This document shows positions 37,201 through 45,634 of a DNA stretch of 64,000 nucleotides, piece after piece (positions within the stretch are counted from its first letter, which is position 1; the number at the start of each line of letters is the position of its first letter). The position numbers were made by a program, and so were the translations under genes. A model generated the notes under the pieces. That model was not told where the DNA came from, ran no database searches, and saw only the letters and a program-made list of their open reading frames with translations. The DNA comes from Asanoa iriomotensis (lineage in GTDB: Bacteria; Actinomycetota; Actinomycetes; Mycobacteriales; Micromonosporaceae): positions 1 through 64,000 of the forward strand of contig NZ_BONC01000030.1 in the NCBI RefSeq assembly GCF_016862515.1. Direction: 5' to 3'.

Positions 37201-37433
37201 TCGCCCGCCAGTGCGGACCGCAACGCGTCGGACAGGCTCGGGCTGGCGACCGCGATTGCCTCGCGCAGGATGGGATCGGCACTCAGGTCACGGACGCGCG
37301 CCAACCAGGCCGCCGCGTCGTCGGTGTCGACCTCGGCTCCGGTCCGGATCCCGTCACCGTGCGGGTTCCCGTACGGATGAGCCGCTGCGCGCAGCAACAG
37401 CACGTCGGCGGACCTGAAGCGCGGTTCGGTCAC
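34299..37433 (-). CDS. Full-length LanB-type dehydratase 2
   Basis: This 1044-residue paralogue of the 28930 enzyme shows the same landmarks. They are RMGARTTPFGLFAGV (about 97, tRNA-Glu site residues R-x-x-x-R-x-T), WFFVRYADPLPHLRLRMHG in the elimination domain, and SLAHMHVNRVFG near the end. Both the glutamylation and elimination halves are present, so it should be a complete Ser/Thr dehydratase. GTG 37433 has GGAAAGGA upstream; longer frames to 38021 run antisense-like through the ABC gene. It follows the ABC gene by 20 bases and is convergent with precursor 2, its likely substrate. Confidence 0.92.
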   Translation of the reverse strand: MTEPRFRSADVLLLRAAAHPYGNPHGDGIRTGAEVDTDDAAAWLARVRDLSADPILREAIAVASPSLSDALRSALAGERPTRVKDLRRLAVSVARYRLRMGARTTPFGLFAGVAPARFVPGGQARLGLDHRTHTRPDAGWLLALASRLETEPAVLTGLRLVANEAGTVRGGRIELTDLSDAGVDDNDTQRRVVSLRHTPPVDAALRAAVAPITHHALVSAVRLGFPGVDEETVAAMIRGLVVHGFLLTDLRPPFDCADPVGYLLERLPGHPVVARLRAIRRDIAAYDGLPVGQGQPAFESLRTEMCEVQPTNHPLQVDLVLDVDAGIPALVAREIEQAAEALWRLSPRRTGQPWLRDYHTAFLERYGTGRAVALTELVSEECGLGLPAPYRRPGERPSREPRRASTGDDPRRDRILARLVADAAARGEREVVLDDALMTRLDREGFDDARGGPPASVEIYAHLMARSVTAMRDGDFLLVLGPYLGSSRAGAMLGRFAHLLGDVGEDLAKLIRHINGTDVPAVVAALAYQPRVGRLGNVLTSPRWLDHRLPVGVGSFDPTVVDLPPSDLAVTATPDRLVLHSSRLGREVVPAVFNVLNPTVLAPGVARFLADLGHEGTCGLRNWDWGPLRSAPFLPRVSHGRTVLSPARWQVDEALLADGAVAGPWLDRLARWRDAAQVPDRVLLVDGDQCMPLDLDDPLHRLLFRRECERGDDLLVQEVVGDHDSDGWLRGPDGPHRCEIVVPLVSRKANGDDPGGAPRIRPAVRTRDEIHLPGGEWLYAKLYTGARRAPELLRDHVDGLLHLVGPGVVDRWFFVRYADPLPHLRLRMHGEPEALWAAALPALREWAAGLRRSGLLGQVVLDSYDPEIERYGGPDVLAEAERAFHADSVSAVAMLRVLDSHASTADRVLIGALSVLDLLAALGGPDDLPGWLARTGTRQQHREAFTARRREALLLADPGGDWDELARRPGGPELVAAWRSRRPAVAGYGCALRGCDTMETVAASLAHMHVNRVFGTDVTLEGKIHAVARNVVIARAERERFGRR

Positions 37434-37453
37434 GGCACGTTCCTTTCCCGGGG

Positions 37454-39331
37454 TCATGTTCGGTATCCGGTGGCCTGCAGGGCGAACAGCTCCGCGTAGC
37501 GGCCACCGAGCGCGCTCAGTTCGGCGTGGGTGCCCTGTTCGACGATCTGTCCGTTGTGGAGCACGTAGATGCGGTCGGCGTGCCTGATGTTGGCCAGCCG
37601 GTGCGTGATGAGCACGGTGATGCGGCGCGCGGCATCCCTGCGCAGGGCCGCGAACAGCGCCTGCTCGGCGCGCGCGTCGAGCGCCGCGGACGGTTCGTCG
37701 CAGATCAGCAGCGGCGCGTCCCGGAACAGCGCACGAGCCATGGCCAGGCGTTGCCACTGCCCGCCGGACAGGTCCATGCCCCCTTCGAACTGGCGCGACA
37801 GCAGCGTCTGGTAGCCGGCCGGCAGAGCGAGGATCATGTCGTGCGCGCCGGCCGCACGCGCCGCGGCGTGTGTCGCGGCCTCGTCGGGCGTGCGGTCGCT
37901 GCCGAGGCGGATGTTGCCCTCGGCGGTGAACGGCCAGTGCCAGTAGTTCTGGCTGACCATTCCCACGTGCCGCCACACCTGTCCCGGCTCGAAGCCGCCC
38001 AGCGGCAGGTCGTTCCAGCACACCGTGCCGGAGTCCGGTTGGTACAGACCGGCGATGAGCCTGGCCAGGCTCGTCTTGCCCGAACCGTTCTCACCGACCA
38101 GTGCGATCGTCTGTCCACGACGGATGGTGAACGTGACGCCGGCGAGGGCCGGAGCGGGGGTGTTCGGGTAGCGGAGCGCGGCGTCGCGGACGCTGATCCG
38201 CTCCGGCGGGCGCATCGTCCCGACCGCGGTCACCGTGCGGACGCGGGCGCGTGCGCGGACGCAGAAGTCGGTGTAGTCCTCGAAGTAGAGTCCCTCCTCG
38301 TACACCCGGTTGATCGTGTTGATGGCGAGGGTCGACGACTGGCGGGCGGCCTGCACGGCCAGCACGGCCGCCCCGGCCGCGGCCAGCGGCAGGGCGTGCC
38401 AGCCGACCAGTGCACCGATCACGGCGTAGACACCGAGCGTCGCCGCGCCGGAGAGGACGCTGCCCAGCGCCCGGGCCGCGGCCTGGCGTCGCGCCACGTC
38501 CAGCTCGGCCGCGATTTCCGTCTCCGCCGTGGCGACGTACTCGCCGAGCAGGTACCGGCGCATGGTGAGCGCGCGCAGTTCGGCCGCGGTCTCGCGCAGG
38601 GCCATGAGGTCGGCGAGCATCCACAACCGTCGCCGCCGGCTGGTGCGGGCATGGATGCTCAGGTACGACAGGCGTGCCGCGCGCAGTGCCGCCCAGAATC
38701 CCGGCACGCTGGCCAGCATGAGCGCCAGCACCAGCAGGGGATGCAGGATGAGCAGGGCGGTGGCGGCGGCCACCAGGCCGAGGGAGCCGGCGAGCAGGTC
38801 GACCGTCGCGCGCACCAGGTGCTGCACCGACTGCGCGCCGCCCTTGCGGGCGCGTTCCAGCTCGTCGCAGAACCGCGGGTCGTCATAGGCGGCGAGGTCG
38901 ACGCTGGTGGTCAGTTCGAACAGCCGGCGCTCGGCCAGGGTCAGCACCCGCGGCTCGAGCCGGGCCAGTGCCCACCCGGCGCCGAGGGTCAGCCCCGACC
39001 GCACCGCGACGGCCACGGCGACGGCGACGAGCTGTGGAAGCGCGGCGCGCAACCGGTCCGGTGTCGCACCCTCGGCCAACAGGGCCTGCAACGCGGCCCG
39101 CGTCGCCAGAAGCGCCCACGCGGTCGCCGCGCCCGCGGCAAGGTTGAGCACCGCCGCCGCTGCCGTGTCCCAGGCGCTCGCCCGCCACGCCATCGCGGCG
39201 GTTCGCGCCACGATCACCGGCAACCGCCAGAGGACGGTGGCCAGGCGCGCCTTGACCAGTGACCGGTGATGGATCTGCCACCACCCGTCGCGTAACGCCG
39301 GCAGTCTCCTGGCGGTCGGCGCGCTAACCAC
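37454..39331 (-). CDS. ABC transporter, fused permease and ATPase
   Basis: This 625-residue half-transporter has about six transmembrane helices (about 40-340) and a C-terminal ATPase. The ATPase shows Walker A GENGSGKTS, signature MDLSGGQWQRLAMARALF, Walker B LLICDEPSAALD and H-loop LITHRL. It would work as a dimer and is of the LanT/exporter type, but it has no C39 peptidase domain, so leader removal must be done by another enzyme. GTG 39331 overlaps the SARP stop by eight bases and LanB 2 follows, giving a SARP-ABC-LanB operon. Export of the module 2 product, or immunity, is the likely job. Confidence 0.88.
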   Translation of the reverse strand: MVSAPTARRLPALRDGWWQIHHRSLVKARLATVLWRLPVIVARTAAMAWRASAWDTAAAAVLNLAAGAATAWALLATRAALQALLAEGATPDRLRAALPQLVAVAVAVAVRSGLTLGAGWALARLEPRVLTLAERRLFELTTSVDLAAYDDPRFCDELERARKGGAQSVQHLVRATVDLLAGSLGLVAAATALLILHPLLVLALMLASVPGFWAALRAARLSYLSIHARTSRRRRLWMLADLMALRETAAELRALTMRRYLLGEYVATAETEIAAELDVARRQAAARALGSVLSGAATLGVYAVIGALVGWHALPLAAAGAAVLAVQAARQSSTLAINTINRVYEEGLYFEDYTDFCVRARARVRTVTAVGTMRPPERISVRDAALRYPNTPAPALAGVTFTIRRGQTIALVGENGSGKTSLARLIAGLYQPDSGTVCWNDLPLGGFEPGQVWRHVGMVSQNYWHWPFTAEGNIRLGSDRTPDEAATHAAARAAGAHDMILALPAGYQTLLSRQFEGGMDLSGGQWQRLAMARALFRDAPLLICDEPSAALDARAEQALFAALRRDAARRITVLITHRLANIRHADRIYVLHNGQIVEQGTHAELSALGGRYAELFALQATGYRT

Positions 39332-40115
39332 GGGAGCCTGTCAGCCAGGCGCTCAGGTCGCCGGTGGCCAGCGATGGGTCGCGGCGGAGGATGGCGCCCT
39401 GCACGCCGGCCAGCTCTGGCCCGGGTTCGAGGCCCAACTCGGCGGCGAGGAGCCGGCGCACGTCGCGGTAGGCCTCCAGCGCCTCGGCCACCCGTCCGGA
39501 TCGGTAGAGCGCGAGCATGAGCTGCAGGTAGAGCCGCTCACACATGGGATCCGCCGCCACGCCGGCGCGCAGTTCGCCGACGAGTTCCTCGTTCTGGCCG
39601 AGGCGCAGCCGGGCGTCGGTCCAGTCCCGGAGCAACGACCGGTGCTGCTCCTCCAGGCATTCGACCCACTGCTCGACCTCCGGGGTGGACGGAAGGTCGG
39701 CCAGCGGCCTGCCCCGCCACAGCCGGGCCGCCTGCCCGAGCAATGCGACGCCGCGACGCAGGTCTCCGTCGCGTAGCTCCGCGCGGCCGCGGTCGGCGAG
39801 GCGGCGGTAGCGCAGGGCGTCCAGGCAGTCGTCCTCGACGTTCAGCACGTAGCCCGCCGCGCCGGTGAGGATCTTGGCTTTCGAACGGCCCGCGGTCAGG
39901 AGGCCGCGGATCGAGCAGACGTAGGTGTAGAGGTTCGCGGCGGCTGACTGCGGCGGTCGCTCACCCCACAGCTCGCGCATGATCCGGTCGGTGGAGACGG
40001 GCTGGTCGGCGTGGGCGAGCAGGACGGCCAGCACGATCTTCGGTTTCGTACGACGCAGGGTGTACGCGGAACCGCCGCTGCGCATCTGGAGGCGGCCCAA
40101 CACATAGAAGTCCAC
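39324..40115 (-). CDS. SARP-family transcriptional activator (short form)
   Basis: This 263-residue regulator has an OmpR-like winged-helix domain (about 1-95: MDFYVLGRLQMRSGGSAYTL, then PVSTDRIMRELWGERPPQSA) and a bacterial transcriptional activation domain (about 97-245, ending ELGLEPGPELAGVQGAI). Such SARPs activate biosynthetic clusters by binding direct repeats near -35. The GTG at 40115 has AAGG upstream. It is the first gene of the SARP-ABC-LanB 2 operon and is divergent from a larger SARP. The regulon motif (site C) lies between them, so this protein or its neighbour probably reads that motif. Confidence 0.88.
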   Translation of the reverse strand: MDFYVLGRLQMRSGGSAYTLRRTKPKIVLAVLLAHADQPVSTDRIMRELWGERPPQSAAANLYTYVCSIRGLLTAGRSKAKILTGAAGYVLNVEDDCLDALRYRRLADRGRAELRDGDLRRGVALLGQAARLWRGRPLADLPSTPEVEQWVECLEEQHRSLLRDWTDARLRLGQNEELVGELRAGVAADPMCERLYLQLMLALYRSGRVAEALEAYRDVRRLLAAELGLEPGPELAGVQGAILRRDPSLATGDLSAWLTGSRG

Positions 40116-40167
40116 AGATACCTTGCCCTTCCGGTCGGTGCGGATGTGACGGGCGCGACATCGCTAC

Positions 40168-40185
40168 CTACACACCGGGTACATT
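40168..40185. promoter_or_regulatory. Regulon motif, site C (between divergent SARP genes)
   Basis: CTACACACCGGGTACA (40168-40183) fits CTACACRYSGGRTACR exactly. No inverted GTGTAG half-site is seen here, unlike sites A and B. It lies in the 160-base gap between the two SARP genes, suggesting autoregulation. Confidence 0.6.
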
Positions 40186-40275
40186 CAGAGCGCCCGTTCT
40201 CTTCGCGTCCTTGCGGCGTCCTTACGACGTCCTCGACGTGCGCCCGCCGGACGGGGTTAGGAGTTGACCGGTCGT

Positions 40276-43056
40276 ATGGATTTCCGCCTGCTCGGTCCGA
40301 TCGAGGTATGGGCAGCCGGCAACCGGGTTCCGCTCCACGGTGCACGCCAGGAGCGCATCCTCGCCGCGCTGCTTCTCGACGCCGACCGTCCGGTGTCGAT
40401 ACCGCGACTGGTGGACATCGTCTGGGACGAAGGGCCACCGGCCACCGCCCGCCGTCAGGTGCAGGACGTCGTGTCCCGGCTGCGATCGGTCCTCACCGCC
40501 GCCGGCGCCCCCGCCGACACGATCCGCGCCGCGCGTGAGGCCTACCAGCTGACGCTCACCGGTCACCGGTACGACGAGCGCAGCTTCGGCGAGCTGGCGG
40601 CCCGGGCCGAGGACCTCGGTGCGCGAGATCCCGAAGGTGCCGTCGCGCTCCTGGACGAGGCGCTGGCGCTGTGGCGCGGGGTGCCGCTGGCCGGGCTGGA
40701 GGGCGCCGGCCTGCGCGACGCGGTCACGGCGTTGAACGCCCGGCGCCTCGCGGTCGCGGAGCGGCGGTGGGAACTGGAGCTGCAGCTCGGCCGGCATGAA
40801 CACGCGGCTGAGGAGTTGTCCAGCCTGCTGTCGGCTCATCCGTACCGTGAGCGGATCGCGATCCTGCTCATGGCCGCACTGGCCGGGCAGGGGCGGCGAG
40901 CCGAGGCATTGTCCGTCTATCACCAGGTTCGCCGGACATTGTCCGAGGAGCTGGGCGTCGAACCCGGCCCGGAGCTGCAGGCCGCGCACCGCGCGCTGCT
41001 GCGTGGCGACCGGGCCGAGTCGGCGGAGCCCGACCGGAGAACCGCCGCGCCGGCCGGCGGCCGATCCGGCCCGCCTGCGCAGCTTCCTGCCGGCGTGCCC
41101 TCGTTCGCCGGTCGGGCCGACGCCCTCGCCTGGCTCGACGGCCTGTTGCGGCCGGACCAGCGGGTCGGTGCGGTGTCCGGCACCGCCGGCGTCGGCAAGA
41201 CCACCCTGGCCGTGCACTGGGCGCATCGGGTGTCCGACCAGTTTCCCGACGGCACGTTGTATGTCAACCTCCGCGGCTTCGACCCCGGCGGCCGGCCGCT
41301 GGATCCCGCCGACGCGGTGCGCGACTTCCTCGAGGCGTTCGGAATTCCCGCCGGCCGCATCCCGCAGGGCCTCGATGCCCGGGCGGCGCAGTACCGCGGC
41401 CTCATCCAGGGCCGCCGGATGCTCGTCGTGTTGGACAACGCCCGCGACGCCGACCAGGTCCGCCCGCTGCTGCCCGGCACGCACACCGCTGTCGTCGTCG
41501 TCACCAGTCGCAACCGGTTGACCGGGCTGGTCGTGGCCGACGGGGCGCGCCCGTTCCATCTCGATCTGATGTCGCCGACCGAGTCATACGACCTGCTGAC
41601 CGGTCGGCTCGGCCCGGATCCGTTGTGGTGCGAGCCGGAGGTGGCGCAGCGGATCGTCACCGTGTGCACCGGGTTGCCGCTCGCGCTGGCGATCGTCGCC
41701 GCACGCGCCCAGCAGACCGGGTTCCCGCTGGCGGCGGTGGCCGCCGAGCTCGGCGGCACCAGCCGGCCACTGGACGCGCTGGACGGCGGGGACGCCACGA
41801 CCCGGCTCCGGGCGGTCCTCTCGTTGTCCTACCGTGCCCTGACGCCGGCAGCCGCCCGCCTGTTCCGCCTGCTCGGCCTGCATCCGGGTGGCACGGTCGG
41901 GCTCCCTGCGGCGGCCAGCCTGGCCGGCGTACCCTCACCTGTCGCGCGCGACCTGCTGACCGAACTCACCCGCGCCTCGCTGCTCGCCGAACCCGACCCG
42001 CGTCGCTACGCACTGCACGACCTGCTGCGCGCGTACGCCACGGAGCTCGCGTGCGACGAGGAGACCCCGAGCGCGCGGAAAGCCGCGTTCACCCGGCTTC
42101 TCGACCACTACCTGCACACCGCGATCGAGGCCGATCGTCAGCTCAGCCCGTCGCGCAAACCCTGCGCGATCCCGTTCGGCGAGCCGGCGCCGGGCACCAC
42201 GGTCGGCCAGGTCGACGATCCCGTTTCGTGGTTCACGGTGGAGCGCTCCAACCTGTTGGCCGTGCTCGATGGCGCCGGCGACTCCGACGTGGCGAAGCAG
42301 GCCTGGCAGCTCGCGTGGGCGGCCGACTCCGCCCTGGAACGCCAGGGCCACTGGTCGGATCTCGCGCATGCGTGGCGCCTGGCACTCTCCATCGCGACGG
42401 CGCTGCCCGACCTGCGGGGGCAGGCGTTCGCGCAACGCCGGCTGGCCCAGGCGTGCACACTGCTCGGGCGCGACGCCGAGGCCGACGCCCACCTGGGCCA
42501 GGCGTTGCGGCTCTACGAGGACGCCGCCGACCACGCCGGTCAGGCCATCGTCCACCATTCACTGTCCTGCGTGTACGAGCAGCGGGACGACTACAAGCGG
42601 GCACTGCACCACGCCGAACACGCATTGTCGTGCGCGCTGTCGAGCGGCGACGAGAGCCAGCAGGCCCTCGCGCTCAACGCCATCGGCTGGTGCCACGCCC
42701 AACTCGGCCAGCACGCCGAGGCGTTGGCCCACTGCCAGCGCGCCCTGCTGCTCCTGGACCCGAACGACCACCGGGCCCAGGCGGACACGTGGGACTCCAT
42801 CGGCTTCGCCTGCCACCACCTCGACCGCCACGACGAGGCGGTGCACGCCTACCAGCAGGCTCTGACGCTGGCCCGCCAGGCCGGAGCCCGCCACCTCGAG
42901 GGAACCGTCCTGACCCACCTGGGCGACACCCACCTCGCGGCGGGAGACCCCACGGCGGCCCGGGCCGTTTGGAAGCCCGCATTGGACATCCTGGCCAGCA
43001 TCGACGCGACCGTCGCCGACCAGCTTCGCGACCGACTCGGTCGAGCACGGCTATGA
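40276..43056 (+). CDS. AfsR-like large SARP regulator (winged helix-BTAD-NB-ARC-TPR)
   Basis: This 926-residue regulator starts MDFRLLGPIEVWAAGNRVPL, a SARP winged helix (1-95). A BTAD domain follows (about 97-245, ending ELGVEPGPELQAAHRALL). Next is an NB-ARC ATPase with P-loop GTAGVGKTT (about 303) and RRMLVVLDNARDADQVRPLL as Walker B. The C-terminus is TPR repeats (about 690-915), such as HAEALAHCQRALLLLDPNDH. ATG 40276 is preferred; a TTG at 40264 lies too close to its AGGAG. It is divergent from the short SARP with site C between them, and is likely the signal-sensing master activator of the RiPP locus. Confidence 0.88.
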   Translation: MDFRLLGPIEVWAAGNRVPLHGARQERILAALLLDADRPVSIPRLVDIVWDEGPPATARRQVQDVVSRLRSVLTAAGAPADTIRAAREAYQLTLTGHRYDERSFGELAARAEDLGARDPEGAVALLDEALALWRGVPLAGLEGAGLRDAVTALNARRLAVAERRWELELQLGRHEHAAEELSSLLSAHPYRERIAILLMAALAGQGRRAEALSVYHQVRRTLSEELGVEPGPELQAAHRALLRGDRAESAEPDRRTAAPAGGRSGPPAQLPAGVPSFAGRADALAWLDGLLRPDQRVGAVSGTAGVGKTTLAVHWAHRVSDQFPDGTLYVNLRGFDPGGRPLDPADAVRDFLEAFGIPAGRIPQGLDARAAQYRGLIQGRRMLVVLDNARDADQVRPLLPGTHTAVVVVTSRNRLTGLVVADGARPFHLDLMSPTESYDLLTGRLGPDPLWCEPEVAQRIVTVCTGLPLALAIVAARAQQTGFPLAAVAAELGGTSRPLDALDGGDATTRLRAVLSLSYRALTPAAARLFRLLGLHPGGTVGLPAAASLAGVPSPVARDLLTELTRASLLAEPDPRRYALHDLLRAYATELACDEETPSARKAAFTRLLDHYLHTAIEADRQLSPSRKPCAIPFGEPAPGTTVGQVDDPVSWFTVERSNLLAVLDGAGDSDVAKQAWQLAWAADSALERQGHWSDLAHAWRLALSIATALPDLRGQAFAQRRLAQACTLLGRDAEADAHLGQALRLYEDAADHAGQAIVHHSLSCVYEQRDDYKRALHHAEHALSCALSSGDESQQALALNAIGWCHAQLGQHAEALAHCQRALLLLDPNDHRAQADTWDSIGFACHHLDRHDEAVHAYQQALTLARQAGARHLEGTVLTHLGDTHLAAGDPTAARAVWKPALDILASIDATVADQLRDRLGRARL

Positions 43057-43238
43057 GAGCGACCATTACAAGGGAACGTTCCGAGCCCGCACGCCGAAGT
43101 CTCAGCTCGGCAACTGGCAGCAGTTCGCCGTCAGCCGGACCTGGCTGGTCGCCCGCGAGCGCCCGCCTGGCGGACGATGGAATTCTTCGAAGACGCCTAT
43201 CGGCGGGGGCGTGTTGCGCTACTTGACCACTTGGCGCC

Positions 43239-43412
43239 CAGGTCATCGGCTCGGCCCACAACAGCCCGGAATACCTGGCCGAGGCCCTGGAGATCGTGGC
43301 CCGCGGCGACGTGAAGCCGATGATCGACGTGTTCCCGAAGGAGAAGGTCGGCGAGGCCTACGACCGCCTGATCCACGGCGACCTCCGCTTCCGCGGCGTC
43401 GTGACCTACTGA
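43239..43412 (+). pseudogene. C-terminal fragment of a medium-chain alcohol dehydrogenase
   Basis: An open frame without a start codon encodes VIGSAHNSPEYLAEALEIVA, then RGDVKPMIDVFPKEKVGEAY, and ends DLRFRGVVTY at a TGA. This is the last 57 residues of a zinc-dependent alcohol dehydrogenase. The rest of the gene is missing; DNA from 43057 to 43238 has protein-like text that I cannot place. Confidence 0.65.
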
Positions 43413-43460
43413 GCCGAGGGAGATCGGATCGCGCGAGACCCACCCACGTCGCCGCGATAG

Positions 43461-44411
43461 TCACCGGACCAGGTCTGCCTCGGGGCCGGGCAGCCAAGCG
43501 TCGGCCGGCAGGTCAAGCCAGCCGCCGGCGGTGCCGAGGTCGTGCGCGGCCTCCCGCAGGGCGGTCAGGCCCGGGTGGTCCAGGTCCGTGCGCCAGATCA
43601 TGCTCCACGGGTAGACGGCGACCGGGTCCACCAGCGGCCTGACCACCGCGCCCGGCACCTCCGGTTGGCTGCTGATGGTCAGGATCGGCAGATCCCACTG
43701 CTGGATGTGGTACGCCAGCTCGTCGATCCCACGGACGTTCGGGCGCGGTGGGGCGGGTGGTGTGCCCGTGTCGGCGAAAAGTTGCAGCATCGCCTGCTCC
43801 CACTGCGCCGACGCGTGGTCACCGCAGTGCCAGCACGCGTCGGTCTCGCGCAGCGCGGCCAGCGGCACTTCCGGCGCGCCGGCCAGCGCATGACGCTCCG
43901 GCACCAGGACCGAGATGCGCTCGTACCGGATCAGCTGGTGTTCCAAACCGCCCGGCGGCGTGCCGCTCACGCCGTGCCACCGGCCGAAGGCGACGTCCAA
44001 CCGGCGTGCGGCCAGCAGCGGCAGCGACGCGTCGAGTCCACCATGGAACCGCGCGAAGAACTCGTAGCCCGACGCGCGGGACCGGGCCGCGGCCAGGACG
44101 AGGGCCGGCGTCAGGCGCTGACCGACCACGTCCACCAGCAGGGAACGACCCGAGCCGCGCAGCTCCCGCAGCGTCTCGTCGTGCAGCGCCAGGATCTGCC
44201 GCGCCCGGCCCAGCAGGTGCCGGCCCGCCGGGGTGAGGGCGACCCGCCGGCTGGTCCGGTCGAACAGCGGCGTCCCGGCCCGCTCCTCGAGCTTGCGCAC
44301 GTCCCGGCTGACCGCCTGCTGTGCCATGAACAGCCGTTCGGCGGCCCGGCTGAAGTGGAGCTCTTCGGCGACCGCGACGAAATGCCGCAGCAGGCGGAGG
44401 TCGGGGTCCAT
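43461..44411 (-). CDS. LysR-family transcriptional regulator
   Basis: This 316-residue regulator has the LysR winged helix (1-60: LRLLRHFVAVAEELHFSRAA, then MAQQAVSRDVRKLEERAG) and a periplasmic-binding-fold effector domain (about 90-300). It is divergent from the GyrI-like and AlkD-like genes, with a palindrome in the 92-base gap. It most likely controls them together with itself. The effector is unknown. Confidence 0.88.
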   Translation of the reverse strand: MDPDLRLLRHFVAVAEELHFSRAAERLFMAQQAVSRDVRKLEERAGTPLFDRTSRRVALTPAGRHLLGRARQILALHDETLRELRGSGRSLLVDVVGQRLTPALVLAAARSRASGYEFFARFHGGLDASLPLLAARRLDVAFGRWHGVSGTPPGGLEHQLIRYERISVLVPERHALAGAPEVPLAALRETDACWHCGDHASAQWEQAMLQLFADTGTPPAPPRPNVRGIDELAYHIQQWDLPILTISSQPEVPGAVVRPLVDPVAVYPWSMIWRTDLDHPGLTALREAAHDLGTAGGWLDLPADAWLPGPEADLVR

Positions 44412-44427
44412 CTGTGCTGTCTACCGG

Positions 44428-44450
44428 ATCCACACACCTGATGTGTAGAT
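44428..44450. promoter_or_regulatory. Palindromic LysR-type operator
   Basis: ATCCACACA-N5-TGTGTAGAT is an inverted repeat with one mismatch, centred between the LysR gene and its divergent neighbours, as expected for a LysR binding site (T-N11-A type). Part of it resembles the RiPP regulon hexamer by chance. Confidence 0.6.
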
Positions 44451-44503
44451 CGGTCGCCGACAGGTGTTGGACCGCGACCCACCGGACCGGCCACGATGAG
44501 GTC

Positions 44504-44980
44504 ATGACCGACATCCACGTCGAACAGCGCGAACCCCAGCCGGTGCTGAGCATCCGGCAGACGATCCCGGTGGCGGAGCTGACCCAGGCCCAGGGCGCGA
44601 GCCTGCACGAGTTGTGGCAGGTCCTGCAGGACGGCGGCATCACGCCCGCCGGGGCGCCCTTCGTCCGCTACCACACGTTCGGTGACGTCGAGACCGACGT
44701 CGAGACCGGCGTGCCGGTCGCCGAGCCCGCTGACGGCACCGGCCGGGTGCGCGCGGGGGAGCTGCCGAGCGGCCGTGCCGTCCGGACCGTCCATCTTGGT
44801 GGGCACGACCGCCTCGGTGAGGCGTACAACCGGATCCAGGAATGGCTCGAAACGCACGGCACGGCGACCGGCCCGGCCTGGGAGGTCTACGAGTGGATCG
44901 ACCTGGCGGTCGAGCCGGACCCGGCGGCGTGGCCGAGCCCCGCCGACTGGCGGACCCAGCTGATCCAGCCGGTCTCATGA
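44504..44980 (+). CDS. GyrI-like small-molecule-binding protein
   Basis: This 158-residue protein fits the GyrI-like (SHS2-type effector-binding) fold. The start is VLSIRQTIPVAELTQAQGAS, followed by PFVRYHTFGDVETDVETGVP, GRAVRTVHLGGHDRLGEAYN, and the end WEVYEWIDLAVEPDP. The two-fold pattern and the late Glu match this family, which binds drugs or other small molecules. It overlaps the AlkD-like gene by four bases. ATG 44504 has a GAGG only two bases away, so translation may be weak. It may sequester or sense a toxic compound for the LysR-controlled unit; that is inference. Confidence 0.75.
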   Translation: MTDIHVEQREPQPVLSIRQTIPVAELTQAQGASLHELWQVLQDGGITPAGAPFVRYHTFGDVETDVETGVPVAEPADGTGRVRAGELPSGRAVRTVHLGGHDRLGEAYNRIQEWLETHGTATGPAWEVYEWIDLAVEPDPAAWPSPADWRTQLIQPVS

Positions 44981-45630
44981 CGGAGCTCACCGCTGCCGCC
45001 TTCGCCGCGCGGATCGACGCTCTCCGCGCGGCCCGGGAGAAGGTCCGCATGGGCGACGTTTTCGCGCTCGCCAAGGAGCACATCGACCTGCCCACCGCGG
45101 AGATCGACAAGCTGTTGGACAGCGACACCCATCTCGTACGCGTCGGCGCCGTCAGCATCATGGGCAAGCGCGCCGTCCGCAAGCGCACCACCGAGGCCGA
45201 GCGCGCGGAGCTGTTCGACCTCTACCTGCGCCGCACCGACCGGATCGACACCTGGGACCTGGTCGACGTCAGCGCTCACCAGGTGGTCGGCGGCTACCTG
45301 CTGGACAAGCCACGGGACGTCCTCTACCGGCTGGCGCGGTCGGACGACTGGTGGGAACGCCGCATCGCGATGTTCGCGACACTGACGTTCGTGCGTGCCA
45401 AGGAGCTCGACGACACGTTCGCGCTGGCGGAACTACTCGTCGACGACGAGCACGAGTTCGTGCGGACCGTCGTCGGCGGCATGCTGCGGGAGGCGGGCAA
45501 GCACGACCGGGCACGGCTGCTCGCCTTCCTCGACCGGCACGCCGCCACCGCGCCGCGGATCGTGCTGCGGTTCGCGATCGAGCACCTCGACAAGGACCAG
45601 CGCGCCGACTACCTCGCCCGGCGCCCTTGA
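44977..45630 (+). CDS. AlkD-like DNA alkylation repair protein (HEAT-like repeats)
   Basis: This 217-residue all-helical protein matches the DNA alkylation repair (PF08713) family. It has WDLVDVSAHQVVGGYLLDKP, SDDWWERRIAMFATLTFVRA and HEFVRTVVGGMLREAGKHDR, the usual landmarks including the WerRia segment and the Asp of the first. AlkD-type glycosylases excise N3- and N7-alkylated bases by wrapping DNA. It is translated together with the GyrI-like gene (ATGA overlap). The unit may protect the cell from a DNA-damaging metabolite. Confidence 0.8.
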   Translation: MTELTAAAFAARIDALRAAREKVRMGDVFALAKEHIDLPTAEIDKLLDSDTHLVRVGAVSIMGKRAVRKRTTEAERAELFDLYLRRTDRIDTWDLVDVSAHQVVGGYLLDKPRDVLYRLARSDDWWERRIAMFATLTFVRAKELDDTFALAELLVDDEHEFVRTVVGGMLREAGKHDRARLLAFLDRHAATAPRIVLRFAIEHLDKDQRADYLARRP

Positions 45631-45634
45631 GGCG

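Noticed and set aside
43057-43238. Protein-like text just after the large SARP gene
   Set aside because: Short pieces in more than one frame look coding but match no family I know and have no start; only the following dehydrogenase fragment is clear.
44428-44450. A possible fourth copy of the CTACAC regulon motif between the LysR and GyrI-like genes
   Set aside because: After CTACAC the bases follow the consensus only in part, and the site is a symmetric palindrome centred between LysR and its divergent genes, so it is better explained as a LysR operator.
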